In this document: in pieces, positions 10,024 to 19,993 of the stretch | Layout of the letters: each line of letters starts with the position of its first letter | How positions within the stretch are numbered: position 1 is the stretch's first letter | Notes under the pieces: model-generated | The model's input: only the letters and a program-made list of their open reading frames with translations | Database searches by the model: none | What the model was told of the DNA's origin: nothing | Made by a program: the position numbers and the translations under genes | Origin: Phymatolithon calcareum | Taxonomy: Eukaryota > Rhodophyta > Florideophyceae > Hapalidiales | Assembly (NCBI GenBank): GCA_977006965.1 | Contig: OZ345378.1 | Span: forward strand, 1,426,001 to 1,490,000 | Direction: 5' to 3' | Length of the DNA: 64,000 nucleotides

Positions 10024-11196
10024 ATGGCGAAGGCACTTGTCGAGGCGTTTGAGCAGTCGTGGAGGGAGAACACCGCGCTGCACAACGACATCAAGATTGT
10101 CTCTCCTCCCGCAGCGCAACCCACAGGAAGCTCCAGCACGTTGCATGCCGCTGTCGGACACTATGAGTTCCGCGATGGGGCTCGCTTTCGCATTCGGTAT
10201 AGCATCGACACGCGTGACAATGCCGCCATGATCCTCGTGGAGGATGACGTCGGTCTCCGACCTGGGTTCCTTGATGATATTAACGCCTATTTGCTCGAAG
10301 TTGCCTGTGAACCTGAGAATGTACCCCCTCGACTTGTCTCTCTCGCATTGCGCAAGGCGTGTCGCATGCACACCCGTGCAACTGCAGTCGCTCCATCGGC
10401 CTCAGCTACCTTCCCGACCTCGGTCTCCTCTCTAGCTCGTCGTTCTGGTGCATCTGCCGCCTTCAAGATTGAGGATCATCCATTGGCTGCTATGTTAGCC
10501 TCAAAGCGATCGGAGAACCGTGGTGTCCGTCGTCCCGTCAATGCTAGCAGTGATGAACCCGCCGCAGCAGATGCCGAAGGTGCTGTCGAGAAGAAGCGTG
10601 TTGAGAACCCTTTGACCCCCAAGACGCCTACCTCACATCAGTTTGGCTCTTCATCACTAGCTAGTACAACGCTTATGAAGCAACTCAAAATCTTGGAGAG
10701 TCAGGATACTCGCGCGGACGGATTCGAGGCCTGGCCGAAGGAAGATGATCTATACACGTGGCATATCAAGCTCTTCTTTGATGATGGCACATCCTCATTG
10801 TCCCGTGACCTTGCCAAGCTTGACAATGTGGATCACCTTGATCTTGAATTTAAGTTCCCATCATCTTATCCCTCGGAACCTCCTGTTGTGCGCTTCTTAG
10901 CACCGTCCATTCAAGGAGGTCATGTCACAAGCCATGGAGCAATTTGCATGGAACTGTTAACGGGTTCGGGATGGTCACCGGTCAACTCCATTGACGCCGT
11001 TTGCATTCAGATCAGGGCGCTGCTTGTGGCCGGAAACGCGCGGGTGGACGTTAATAGGCCGTGTAATGTTGCACGCTACACTTTGGAGGGCGCGTTGCAG
11101 GACCTTAGCAGCATCGTGTTCTCGCACGGATGGACCGTGGAAGGAGCTAAGACGGCGAAACGACCGCGGAGCTCCAACCATGGCAACGCACTTTAA
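10024..11196 (+). CDS. UBE2Q-type ubiquitin-conjugating enzyme E2
   Basis: This 390-aa intronless protein takes ubiquitin from E1 as a thioester and passes it to substrate or E3. The C-terminal 170 residues hold a UBC fold of the Q subfamily: strands around HLDLEFKFPSSYP, the EPP turn, and the catalytic Cys at about 308 in GAICMELL, followed by GWSPVNSIDAV where classical E2s carry a different loop. The usual HPN tripeptide is replaced by a variant, as is typical of UBE2Q. The N-terminal 150 residues resemble the RWD-like UBE2Q extension, joined by a Ser/Ala-rich linker of about 100 residues. The start is an ATG with purine at -3. It converges on the dehydrogenase gene. Confidence 0.85.
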   Translation: MAKALVEAFEQSWRENTALHNDIKIVSPPAAQPTGSSSTLHAAVGHYEFRDGARFRIRYSIDTRDNAAMILVEDDVGLRPGFLDDINAYLLEVACEPENVPPRLVSLALRKACRMHTRATAVAPSASATFPTSVSSLARRSGASAAFKIEDHPLAAMLASKRSENRGVRRPVNASSDEPAAADAEGAVEKKRVENPLTPKTPTSHQFGSSSLASTTLMKQLKILESQDTRADGFEAWPKEDDLYTWHIKLFFDDGTSSLSRDLAKLDNVDHLDLEFKFPSSYPSEPPVVRFLAPSIQGGHVTSHGAICMELLTGSGWSPVNSIDAVCIQIRALLVAGNARVDVNRPCNVARYTLEGALQDLSSIVFSHGWTVEGAKTAKRPRSSNHGNAL

Positions 11197-11893
11197 TTTC
11201 GTTTAATGATTGTTTTTGTGTCCGTTTATTCCAAGCATAGTTTGAGGAGGTTATGTTGTACAAAAGCCAGCATTTTAGAGACCCGCCGCCGGCTTCGGCC
11301 CGAAGCGCTATAGATGTATCGAAAACCTGTATTCTTGACATTGTTCATCCATCATGAACAATGCCAGTTAATTTTATCAACCACCGCAGAAGATGCATTA
11401 CAGACTGGCGCCGTAATCACAGGAAAGAACTGTCGTTGGCATCGAAGACGTAATACCGCGAGGAATCGGCAAAGCTTGGTGCGTCTAGCAAGCCATAGAT
11501 ATAATATTGCCGAATATTGTCTGTCGACATTATCATTCAAATTCACGCGATGTATTGGCATTCGAGGCAAACTTCAATCAGCGTCATTTGAATAAAACCT
11601 CACATGCCATCTTCTCAATCGTTGTTTCGCGCACCTCGTGATACGATGTAACAGGAAGGCAGCATCTTCATGTCGATACAGTTTGCACCGCAGAAGCGAA
11701 AAGAGGTGGCTTCAGTACTAGGCCGACCTCGTCCGGACACCTCAAGGGCGACATTCTCGTTCCCCATAGTACCTGAATATTTCAACTCGACATTAGAGAA
11801 AAGAATTATCCGCGTCGCGCGAAGAATAAAGATTGGCGTCCAAACACAAGATATGCTAAGTACATGAACTAAATTCTAAGAACTTGTAACTCT
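11197..11893. other. Convergent intergenic region
   Basis: This 697-bp gap holds the 3' ends of two convergent genes. AATAAA-type hexamers occur on the plus strand near 11590. A clean hairpin (10-bp stem, 5-nt loop) lies at 11339-11363. No gene seen. Confidence 0.6.
11339..11363. repeat. Inverted repeat (hairpin)
   Basis: CATTGTTCAT, then CCATC, then ATGAACAATG form a perfect 10-bp stem with a 5-nt loop, about 140 bp after the E2 stop codon. It could be a 3' UTR structure. No function can be assigned. Confidence 0.7.
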
Positions 11894-13033
11894 TCAAGAT
11901 TGTACTTGTAATCGCACCGCTACGAAAAGTGCAGTCGACGCAAAGGTGACAACGCCATAAAATAAAGGAGAAACTCGTCGATGACGGATCCCGCCTTGAG
12001 CAATCTCTTCAAGAGCAACCTGCCTCATTCCAGGCAGCACTTCATGAACGGGTTTAAATCCGAGCTCCGCCTTGATTTTAGCATTTGAATAAACCCGGTC
12101 TCCGATGCTTCGCTCAATGCTTGTCGGGTGGTACAAGAACACTCGTTTTCTTCTAAAATTCATTATTGGAGATATCGCCCATGTCAGAATCTTCCCCGCT
12201 GTCACCCCCATAGTACATAATGGCCCGATGCGTCCACAAGCTTGGTTAAGCGTTCGAATAATCTCCAAAAATGTCGCCGATTGATCCGGACAAACATGAT
12301 ACGTTTGTCCAACAGCCGCTTCCGCCCGTAATGTCAGCATAATGGCATTCACAACATCGTGCACATGCGCGAACATGATTTTTCCAGAACACGGCGACGG
12401 GGCAACGATGCTGAGCCCGCTCTCCGCCATTTCGAGGAGTTCCCGGAAGAAAAACTGCTCACCAACACCGTAAACACCAGTCGGTCGAAGCACAACCACG
12501 TCAATCGCATCAGCAGCATCCAACACAATGCTCTCGCAAAGCACCTTACTCGCACCGTAGGCAGAGTCCGGTCGCGGCGTCACCGTTTCATCAGCCGGTG
12601 TCGGTCCAGTTGGTCCGAGAGCCTCTGTGGAGGAGACGTAAACAAGACGGATGCGGTTTCCAGTACGCATAGCCTCGAACTTGCATGCGGCGACGAGGCC
12701 ACGCGTAACGTCTGCATTTCCAGCTACGGTCGCGCCTGCATCGCGTGGGAAAAAGTCCATCTCGGCGGCTAGATGTACCACGATGGACGCATCGCGCACC
12801 GCACGCTGCAGTGAGGCCGAGTCGCTGAAGTCCGCCACAAGAACGGTGTCTTCTGAAGTTGGGTAGTCGAGAAGACGTTCTAACCGAACCGCATCTGAAG
12901 TCGGTCGAACGATCGCCACGGGCATGTAATCGTCGAGGTGTTGTGAACGCAATGTACGCAGCAATTCATACCCTATAAAACCAGTTGCGCCGGTGACCGC
13001 TACGCGGAGACGATGGGATGCTTCGGATGCCAT
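11894..13033 (-). CDS. Extended SDR (3-beta-HSD/epimerase-like) dehydrogenase with C-terminal membrane anchor
   Basis: This 379-aa protein starts at ATG 13033; upstream codons in frame have no ATG. The NAD(P)-binding Rossmann motif GATGFIG is near residues 13-19, and an Asp in VLVADFSD would position the adenine. HLAAEMDF and the serine in VYVSSTEA follow, then the catalytic Tyr and Lys in YGASK. RPTGVYGVGE is the usual substrate-side block of extended SDRs such as 3-beta-hydroxysteroid or sterol-4-alpha-carboxylate 3-dehydrogenases. The last 25 residues form a hydrophobic helix (FYGVVTFASTALFVAV), suggesting a tail-anchored enzyme facing the cytosol at the ER, or an organelle membrane. The substrate cannot be read from sequence; sterol metabolism is a reasonable guess. 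Confidence 0.85.
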   Translation of the reverse strand: MASEASHRLRVAVTGATGFIGYELLRTLRSQHLDDYMPVAIVRPTSDAVRLERLLDYPTSEDTVLVADFSDSASLQRAVRDASIVVHLAAEMDFFPRDAGATVAGNADVTRGLVAACKFEAMRTGNRIRLVYVSSTEALGPTGPTPADETVTPRPDSAYGASKVLCESIVLDAADAIDVVVLRPTGVYGVGEQFFFRELLEMAESGLSIVAPSPCSGKIMFAHVHDVVNAIMLTLRAEAAVGQTYHVCPDQSATFLEIIRTLNQACGRIGPLCTMGVTAGKILTWAISPIMNFRRKRVFLYHPTSIERSIGDRVYSNAKIKAELGFKPVHEVLPGMRQVALEEIAQGGIRHRRVSPLFYGVVTFASTALFVAVRLQVQS

Positions 13034-14066
13034 TCGGTCTGCTTGCGCAAAATTTAGTACACCAGGTTCGAAGCGCCCTAGACAAGAGCAAAGGATGGAC
13101 ACCTTCGCATCTCAGGAATGTTTGGGAATGAGGTTCAGTAAACTGAGTTCAGTCCTATTTTTCTGGGTATCATACCCTGCGAATAAGCTAGACCAGAAGT
13201 ATTCCTCAATGGGTCCTGTGCACGCGAGGTCGGTTAAGGACCCATTTTTGGAAGGTCAGACCCTTGCAGCCGTGCTCTTCTCGAGGAGTACTCTTTATTC
13301 GGGTATCGTCGACGATGGACGTGGTTCATGACCTGCAGGTGGGGATGTTAGACGGAAAGTTTAATTTTAGTATTCTACTGTACTGAGTACGGGGAGCAAG
13401 ATTCAGATTCCGCTATACCCAATTTCCTTTCCCAGTGTACAGGCGTACGCACGAGATTCCATCGATGCCTTCAACAACGAGAAGAGGGAAAACTAGCCTT
13501 GTTCCCCAGAAAATAAGTTTCCACGTTCGCGTTTGTTCACTACTACTAAATTTTTGTATTTCGACGGCTTTAGATCCCGGCCGATATTGATTTTGGACCC
13601 CTAAAATCCCACGAAACTCGATGGGCTAGGCTAGATTCACCTATTAAATGCCCGAACAATGCCTTGCTATTTCCGAGAAAGCGAAGGCACCATCCGTAGA
13701 CCGAAGATATAGCTTCAACGGAATAGAGCAGTGTCTTCATACCCAGAGCTGCACCCGGATAAGAACAACTACCGCAGTACTTGATAGCGCGCTGGTATTA
13801 AATCACCTGTACAGGGCAGATATCGAAAACCTTCACGCAGCGTCAGCTGCTTTAGCGTGGTGCCGCGCGAAATCTATTCGAAAATCGAGGGGCAACAATT
13901 GTTAGAATAGATATTATTTTCTGAACTTATTTCCAAATGCTTACAGAGTAGTGCTATTCCACAATTGGCCGTCCATGAATGGCTACCCTGAGGGCGGGCT
14001 CAGATCTCAAAATGGGCACTTTCACCAACCAATTCGTCTACAGTTTCGCGGAAACGCCTCCTTCAA
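13034..14066. other. Divergent promoter region between dehydrogenase and terminal oxidase
   Basis: About 1 kb contains only short, motif-free ORFs. It must hold the promoters of the two divergently transcribed flanking genes. I recognise no conserved element. Confidence 0.5.
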
Positions 14067-15085
14067 ATGCACCGCAACATTCTCCGTGATGCTCCGGGCA
14101 AGGGTTTCCATCGCCGCCCAAGTGGATCAACAGGGACAATGAGGGCCCTTCGAATTTGCTTTTCTCTCACTCCTGGTCTTTCTCAGCACCGGGAGCTGCC
14201 CAAGCGCACGCGCCTGCCTCTTCACCGAGGAGCGACCTCATTACAGAGTCGAGTGGCGGCGTCACCTCCCCCACAACAGAACGAACAACCGTCGCGCTCA
14301 CTCCATCCGGTGCTTCTGGCGATAAACCGCCACGTTGTCGATGGCGCCGTCAGCACTATCGACGCGTTATATCCCACGCACGCGTCACCGTGGCGTCGAC
14401 TGTGGCTTCTAGAGGTGATTGCACGAGTGCCATATTTTACATTTCTTTGTGTGAATCATCTCGCCGAAACGCTTGGACTCGGCTCCGAACGCGTGACCGA
14501 GCGTCTGCGGGCCCATTTCGCGGAAGCTGATAACGAAGCGTTGCATCTAGCTGTGATGGAGACGCTCGGCGGTGGCGAGCTCTGGGTGGACAAGTTTATC
14601 GCGCAGCATGTCGCCCTTGTGTATTTCTGGGTGGGCATTGTCGCTTATCTCTTCAGTCCGGCGCTGGCGTACAACTTCAACGAACTGGTGGAATTGCATG
14701 CGTATAAGACGTACGACAAGGTTTTGCGGGAAAACGAATTTGCGCTCCGCAATGAGACCCCCATCCCGCTCATTGCGCGGCAGTATTATACTGAGGATGC
14801 GACACCTCCGAGGATTATCGAGAACATGTACGATGTTATTGAGGCTATCAGAGACGATGAAGCAAATCATGCGACTGATTTGAACAGATATTCGCAAGAA
14901 TCAGTGGGGGACGTACCATGGCGCGGGTGAGTCTTTGTTTCGCAATGGAGCAAATATAACGCCTGGATTGTTACAGGGTGAGCGCGATTTCTACAACTTT
15001 TTGGGTGAGGCTCACACCGGGGGGGGGGGCTGTAATTGCAGCAGCAGCTTATTTTTTGGAAGGGGTTCAGGCAATTAAACATTAA
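14067..15085 (+). CDS. PTOX: Plastid terminal oxidase (plastoquinol oxidase)
   Basis: A non-haem diiron oxidase that moves electrons from plastoquinol to oxygen at the thylakoid membrane and supports carotenoid desaturation and redox balance. The iron-ligand blocks are in order: WLLEVIARVPYF, HFAEADNEALHL, NELVELHAYKTYD and IRDDEANH. The ARVPYF and YDVIEAIRDDE contexts fit PTOX rather than mitochondrial AOX. The N-terminus is basic and Ser/Leu-rich, like a transit peptide; ATG 14139 is an alternative start. Unspliced, the frame stops at 14928-14930. A 50-bp intron 14927-14976 (GTGAGT...TTACAG) keeps the frame and adds about 37 residues with an Ala-rich hydrophobic stretch, ending TAA at 15085. 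The long C-terminus is inferred, and the last exon contains an 11-G run. Confidence 0.88.
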
Positions 15086-15222
15086 TCACGACCGACGTCT
15101 GGTCCTGAAATAGCAAAAAAAACAAGAGGACACAGCCTTTCACGTTACCCGCCGTTTGTTTCACTGCAAACCGTTGTAGTCTGATACTTCCGACCAGAAG
15201 TCGTCGCAACCAACACTGCAGC

Positions 15223-15607
15223 ATGGTCAGAATGCCAAGGGAAGTCCATGTCCCCCGTAGAAAGGGGTCCAAGAAACTTCAAGAGGCAATTCAATGCCTG
15301 TCGCTTGAGGTTGCAAGGCTGGAGCTTGACATCAACGGTACGCGGTTAGTAGCGTTGTCCACCCCACGATCGGCAAGGGTGCCATTACGAAACTGACCTA
15401 CTCCCTTTGCTTTTGAATTTCGTCGTTCTCATTTGCATACCAGAGCTCCAAGAAATTGGACGACGAGACGCGAGAGTTCAGATATACAAGAGAGTGCTTT
15501 ACTTTCTTATTGTCCTCCAGCTCTTCCTTTCAATGTCGCTCATAGGCGCGAATATCCATTTATGCGCTTGTGCATATGATTCAAAACCGCACTCAAGCAA
15601 TACCTAA
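15223..15607 (+). CDS. Small two-exon coiled-coil membrane protein (hypothetical)
   Basis: Exon 1 is 15223-15337, intron 15338-15443 (GTACGC...ACCAG, 106 bp), exon 2 15444-15607; phases match (1 + 2) and give 92 aa. Residues 1-18 are basic. About 18-50 form an amphipathic heptad helix (LQEAIQCLSLEVARLELDI continuing into LQEI). A single hydrophobic segment follows at about 62-78 (VLYFLIVLQLFLSMSLIGA), then a short polar Cys-containing tail. This layout suits a small organelle-membrane assembly factor, but I recognise no family. The gene sits between PTOX on the same strand and the NDUFA3-like gene in convergent orientation. Support: both splice sites, an unbroken frame, and a helix that continues across the junction. 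Confidence 0.55.
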
Positions 15608-15682
15608 GAACGCAAGGAAGAGTGGTGCCATGAAAGACAGTTAGCGTTCGACAATTAAGCCTCAGGTGACGAACCGGTTAAT

Positions 15683-15975
15683 CTAAAAACGCATGGCGCT
15701 TGCAGACGCACCAGATGCGGCTTCCGCAGCCTTTTGTACCTCATACGCCGCTTTATTGCGCTTGTCTTCTGCGATGCTGTCGGGGTATTTACCCCAAAGT
15801 GGCGGAACCACGATTGGAATAGCGATTCCTGGCACGTAAAATGGGAGTTAGACGTACTGAATCGCAATCAACATGAAATTCCAATGCATTCACGAGGTCA
15901 CTTACCGATTGTACCGAGCGCAATCGAGAAACACACCACGGGCTCCCGCATCCACGCTGCTCGTAAAGCTTGCAT
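15683..15975 (-). CDS. Small NDUFA3-like respiratory complex I subunit (two exons)
   Basis: Exon 1 is 15906-15975, intron 15829-15905 (77 bp, GTAAGT...GCCAG), exon 2 15683-15828; phases close exactly to 71 aa. The protein starts MQALRAAWMREPV, then a hydrophobic helix (VVCFSIALGTIGIAIPIVV), PPLWGKYPDS, and a charged helical tail. The W-x2-EPV block, the single membrane helix and the following PPL match the layout of animal NDUFA3 (complex I B9), a small accessory subunit of the inner mitochondrial membrane. Similarity is over about 35 residues only, so the family call is tentative, whereas the gene itself is well supported by consensus splice sites. It is convergent with the gene ending at 15607 and upstream of the MSH5 3' end. 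Confidence 0.6.
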
Positions 15976-16313
15976 TTTCGGTTATGTTTTTCGAGCCTGG
16001 AACGCGAGGCTAGAGCTTTGGTGAAGGCAAATCTTCAAAGAATATTTGCATGGAGGAGCGGCTTGTGATATGATAGCTCCATAAACTTTTGGATTCTCTG
16101 AAACTACTGTAAGACATGCGCAATGCGTCATGACGAGGGTCAAGCACGCTACTTCGACGTTTATTGCTTGAGAGTTCAGGAAGTTTACATTCTTGCTGAA
16201 TGCGCAGTCTGTGGATGTTCATGCAGCTGGAGTAGAACTATGGCTGGAGCTTTGTTTAGCTCTGAAAACCAAGGCAAGTGCAAAACCAGTCTTCCACGGG
16301 CTCAGTGTCCTGT
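15976..16313. other. Short intergenic region
   Basis: This 338-bp gap lies between the start of the NDUFA3-like gene and the MSH5 stop codon, both on the minus strand. It should hold the promoter of the small gene and the MSH5 3' UTR. No clear element seen. Confidence 0.5.
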
Positions 16314-19300
16314 CTAAGAGGACCGTGAAAAATCCAATTGCAAGAATTCTTGAGCGTCTTGCACGCATAGTCGGAGCCTCGTGTTCATCATTGGAATCTG
16401 AATAAGTTGAGGGGTTTCAGCCGCTATTGCCGACTTAATCTCTGCACTCCTGCATAGAATTTCGTGGTCAATTCCTTGTTCCAAAGCGCATTGTAGCGCA
16501 CGTGATTCTCCGCAAATTGACCCGCGCAACAGTCGGAAAGTGCGAATGTACGAGACTTGCTCCAACCACGAGCTAGACTTTGAAGCAGGTCTCGTACCAG
16601 TGCCAGTCACTCCTTGGGACCGAGAAGTTGAACCTTTTGTCAACTTCAAAGCCTTGGGATTCGCCGGGACGACTTCTTCGTTGTCGAGAGCTAGCATTTC
16701 CATCGAGAACGTCGCCAACCGCGGATTATCCATTGGGAGAATATCATTGGAGAGGATCTCAATATAATGCGTTGCGCATAGACACATCGTGCTCGACGCA
16801 TCTCGATTCAAAATAGATCGTAGAGTGGCGGCAAGAAGCGCAATTCCATCAACCTCCGACGTTCCTTTCCCAAACTCATCAATGATCATTAATGTTGGTT
16901 TTTTCTCACGCGGCTCAAGCATACCCGCTATTTGAGCAGCATCCATGAAAAAAGTAGAATGTCCAAGACAAATAGACTCATAGCTGACAACTCGCGTCTG
17001 TAGAATCTGCACAGGGCGAATCTGGGCACTTTCTGCAGGTATGCATGATCCAGTTTGAGCCAGAATTATCATTAAAGCAACCTGCTTCAGATATACGGAC
17101 TTGCCCGAAAAGTTTGGCCTACGGCAGTTGCGCAGAAATAACAGTAGAACAGTGCATACGATTAGAATGGTTTCCAAGATCAGCTTTTAAAAACGTGTTG
17201 CTCACCGTATACGTACCCAGTAACAACATGCACATCCCCGCAACGCACATGTGTAGAATTTGAGACAAACGATGGGGAATTCAGCTCGAGCAGCACGTGT
17301 CTTCCGTTTTCAATCTTGATTCCTTCTGCGTCGGCGTTAACCACCGGTCGATTCCATTGGTATTCATCTGCAGTAGCTGCCATAGCTTGCAAACAATCCA
17401 CTTCGCTCACGACCAAGGACGCCCTGTACGCGGTCTGTGCAAGCGGGAAAATTTTGGACTCAAGATACCGAATGGCCTTGGATTCCAAATCGATAATAGC
17501 GCCATGGATGTCGCCCAGATCCTCATCCAAGACTTGACACTGTTCGTTCTTGAAAAAAGTTCCTTGTACTGGTGAGGAGAACATGTATTCAAAACCGGCT
17601 TCCTTCAGGCCTTCTAGGCCGATGCGTTCAACGTCTCTTTTTTCCAGAACCACCAAGTATCCAATTTGCGGTTGATAAGTCACCAACAACGCGCTTAGTT
17701 GAATCCCAGATGGGTTGTTCATAATTCTCTCCATTTCCTTGACTCCAATTCCAGTGAGAAAATCATCCAAACCAGAATAGCATCGTCGCAACTCATCGAT
17801 ATCTGAGCTGAAGCCCTGCACCACACACATCCTATTTGACCTCTTGCTCTCCTCAAAGTCAACAACACCTTCAATCCATGTGACGATTGCGCGCAGCTCA
17901 TCGACATCAATCACACTGATCCGCGTGTGCAGCGCAGTGTTCAACATATCAGCGTCTGCGCGAGCAGCGCTCTTAAAAGTGTCAATGACATTAATGAACG
18001 CCTTGACAGAGCTGTGCAATCCATACCAATCGCTCACGCTGGCAGCCACGTTCCGGATGCGATTCATAATACCGGGGACGTTTCGAACTCCGCGTAGAGA
18101 GCTTTGAATGTTGAAAATGAAGCTGTGGTTTGCCGTGTTTCGAAATGCAGCCACGATTGTCTGTCGCTCAGCAATATCGTTCGCATCAGTTAATGGGCAC
18201 TTGAGCCATGCGCGGAGCGTGTGCCCAGCAGGAGATGACTTGAGATTATTGCGCAAAATTCCGAACAACGAAAGGCCCTCCTTCCCTTTCCCGGCTCCAC
18301 GTCCTGCTGGATGCGAGTCCACTTGGAATACTTGAAGAGCATGAAGGGTAGTAGAAGACAGTTCCATGCCTGTGGTGAGCGCTCGGTATTTCACAGAGTT
18401 TATACATACAAGTTCTTGGTTGTCACCTTGGGCAAGCAAAACGTTATTGTCGAGCAGAAATGTAATCAGCCCGCCAGTGGCACGAATAGCATTTTCACAT
18501 CCATCAAAAACGTGGTGAAGATATGCCCATCTGTCGTCCGACGTTAGACCTGAGGGCATGGAAAGTATGGAAATCATTGAAACCATTTGCATGGCCTTGT
18601 AGAGGGCAATGTCGGAATTTGGAATTGCGACTATACTCTGGTTCCCGTTCTTAGTGAAGCTTGTATCATCATTACTCGTGCCTTGTTCGTCATTGATGGT
18701 GCCTTCCTCATCGATATCCTCTGATTCACCATTGCCACTACTCCACAATGTACCGGCCCTGGAAGCTTCTCGAAAGAGATCGGGGTCAACAGCAGCTATG
18801 AACTTCTCATTTCGGGCCATGGACAATGGAGCCACAACAATGCAAGGACTGCACTCCTTCTTGACCGTAGCTACGTATGAAAGACTTTCGTCCATCTGAG
18901 CTCTGGGCTGGGACAATTTTTCCCCGAGGAATGGACAGAAAAGTTAGAGCAAAGAATATCTCATAAAACCAAAGCGATTATCAGTTGTTTCGCGTTCCCG
19001 TGCGATTGTAGATACGGTGAATGGAAACGCACTCAGATACAGAAATTTCACCGGAATGCATGTCGAAGACAGAAATGCCTATGTTTTGCTTGCCCTGTGC
19101 GAAACATATGACTGATTGTTCTGCAAAATCAAGGACAATACAGGCGAAACAAACAGCGAGAGTTAGCTGATCTTTGTCATGAATAAAGAAGTAGATCTAG
19201 CGCAATTCAAAAGTACCTTCGGTAATATTTGTCTGTCTCCTGAGGGCAACTCCGATTCGCCCACCTCGGCTTCGACCTCCTCTTGCGGGAATGTTTCCCC

Positions 19301-19328
19301 ATCGGCCTCCTCGGAGGACTGTTGCCAT
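16314..19328 (-). CDS. MSH5: MutS homologue MSH5 (meiotic recombination), four exons
   Basis: MSH5 pairs with MSH4 to form a sliding clamp that stabilises meiotic crossover intermediates. Inferred exons: 19217-19328, 19041-19120, 17217-18907, 16314-17118; introns of 96, 133 and 98 bp. All phases close, giving 895 aa. Exon 1 is Arg/Gly-rich. Exon 2 carries the MSH5 N-terminal motif VICFAQGKQNIGISVFD. Exon 3 has the lever/clamp with the family signature KEGLSLFGIL and ends inside the Walker A motif, which exon 4 completes as GPNFSGKSVYLKQ. The signature ESICLGHSTFFMD and Walker B LMIIDEFGKGT match MSH5 better than MSH4. The mismatch-binding domain I is absent, as in the family. The splice within Walker A removes stops that would otherwise split the gene. 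Confidence 0.88.
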
Positions 19329-19993
19329 GTTTGCAAAGTGCTGACCCTATCCCGAGTGTAGGCGCAAACAGCAGTGATGAGTAATGCGGGCATATGAAAC
19401 ATGAGCCCACGTATATAAAGACAAGGAAACGTTGCGAACCGAAACAGGGGCACAAACGCTTAACCAAAAGCTGCGCGATTCAATATATCGAGATTTTATC
19501 CTCTAGCCCCTCTGGTAACGTAAAAGACCCTACGGTAGCCGCTGTGTCTCCAAGTATACTTTTCAACGCGCACAATATTGTACGCTTCTACAGACGTCAC
19601 CCCTTGGTAGAAATGAAGCAAACGAGTGAAGAAGCACATGAAAATCTTCTGTCGAAAGCGAGAGCTGTTGTCACATGGGGCGACCGTTCTTGTATGAAGC
19701 GAGCTTGCTGGGCTGAGGTCGGTGATCATGAACCTACGAGACGGTCTGCACAATTTGTACCTAGACTTCCCAATTCGAGAACAATGAAAGTTTTCTGCGA
19801 ATTACCGACCGTTCGAATTAATACGGAGAACACCGTCTTTCCTTCAAGAAACCGATAGACATTTTCGTACTGCAACGAACTGGACATGTGCACAAGCTGT
19901 TCGCTCAAAATGGTGCGAAAAGAGTAAAAATGTATGTTTAATGATTAGAAATTAATAAATTATGTACAAGAGCTATCTAAGCAATGCCCTTTT
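19329..19993. other. MSH5 upstream region and 3' flank of the giant gene
   Basis: About 665 bp. An AT-rich TATATAAAG-like box at about 19412 could serve either strand, lying about 85 bp before the MSH5 ATG on the minus strand. A plus-strand ORF of 154 codons (19394-19858) shows no motif and would overlap this promoter. I do not call it a gene. Confidence 0.4.

Noticed and set aside
16314-18916. Reading the MutS gene as MSH4, or as a broken gene with a frameshift in Walker A
   Set aside because: KEGLSLFGIL and ESICLGHSTFF are MSH5-like, and a 98-bp intron with consensus ends repairs Walker A in phase.
19394-19858. 154-codon plus-strand ORF
   Set aside because: Begins with ATG but covers the MSH5 promoter, has a TATA-like box inside, and shows no recognisable domain.
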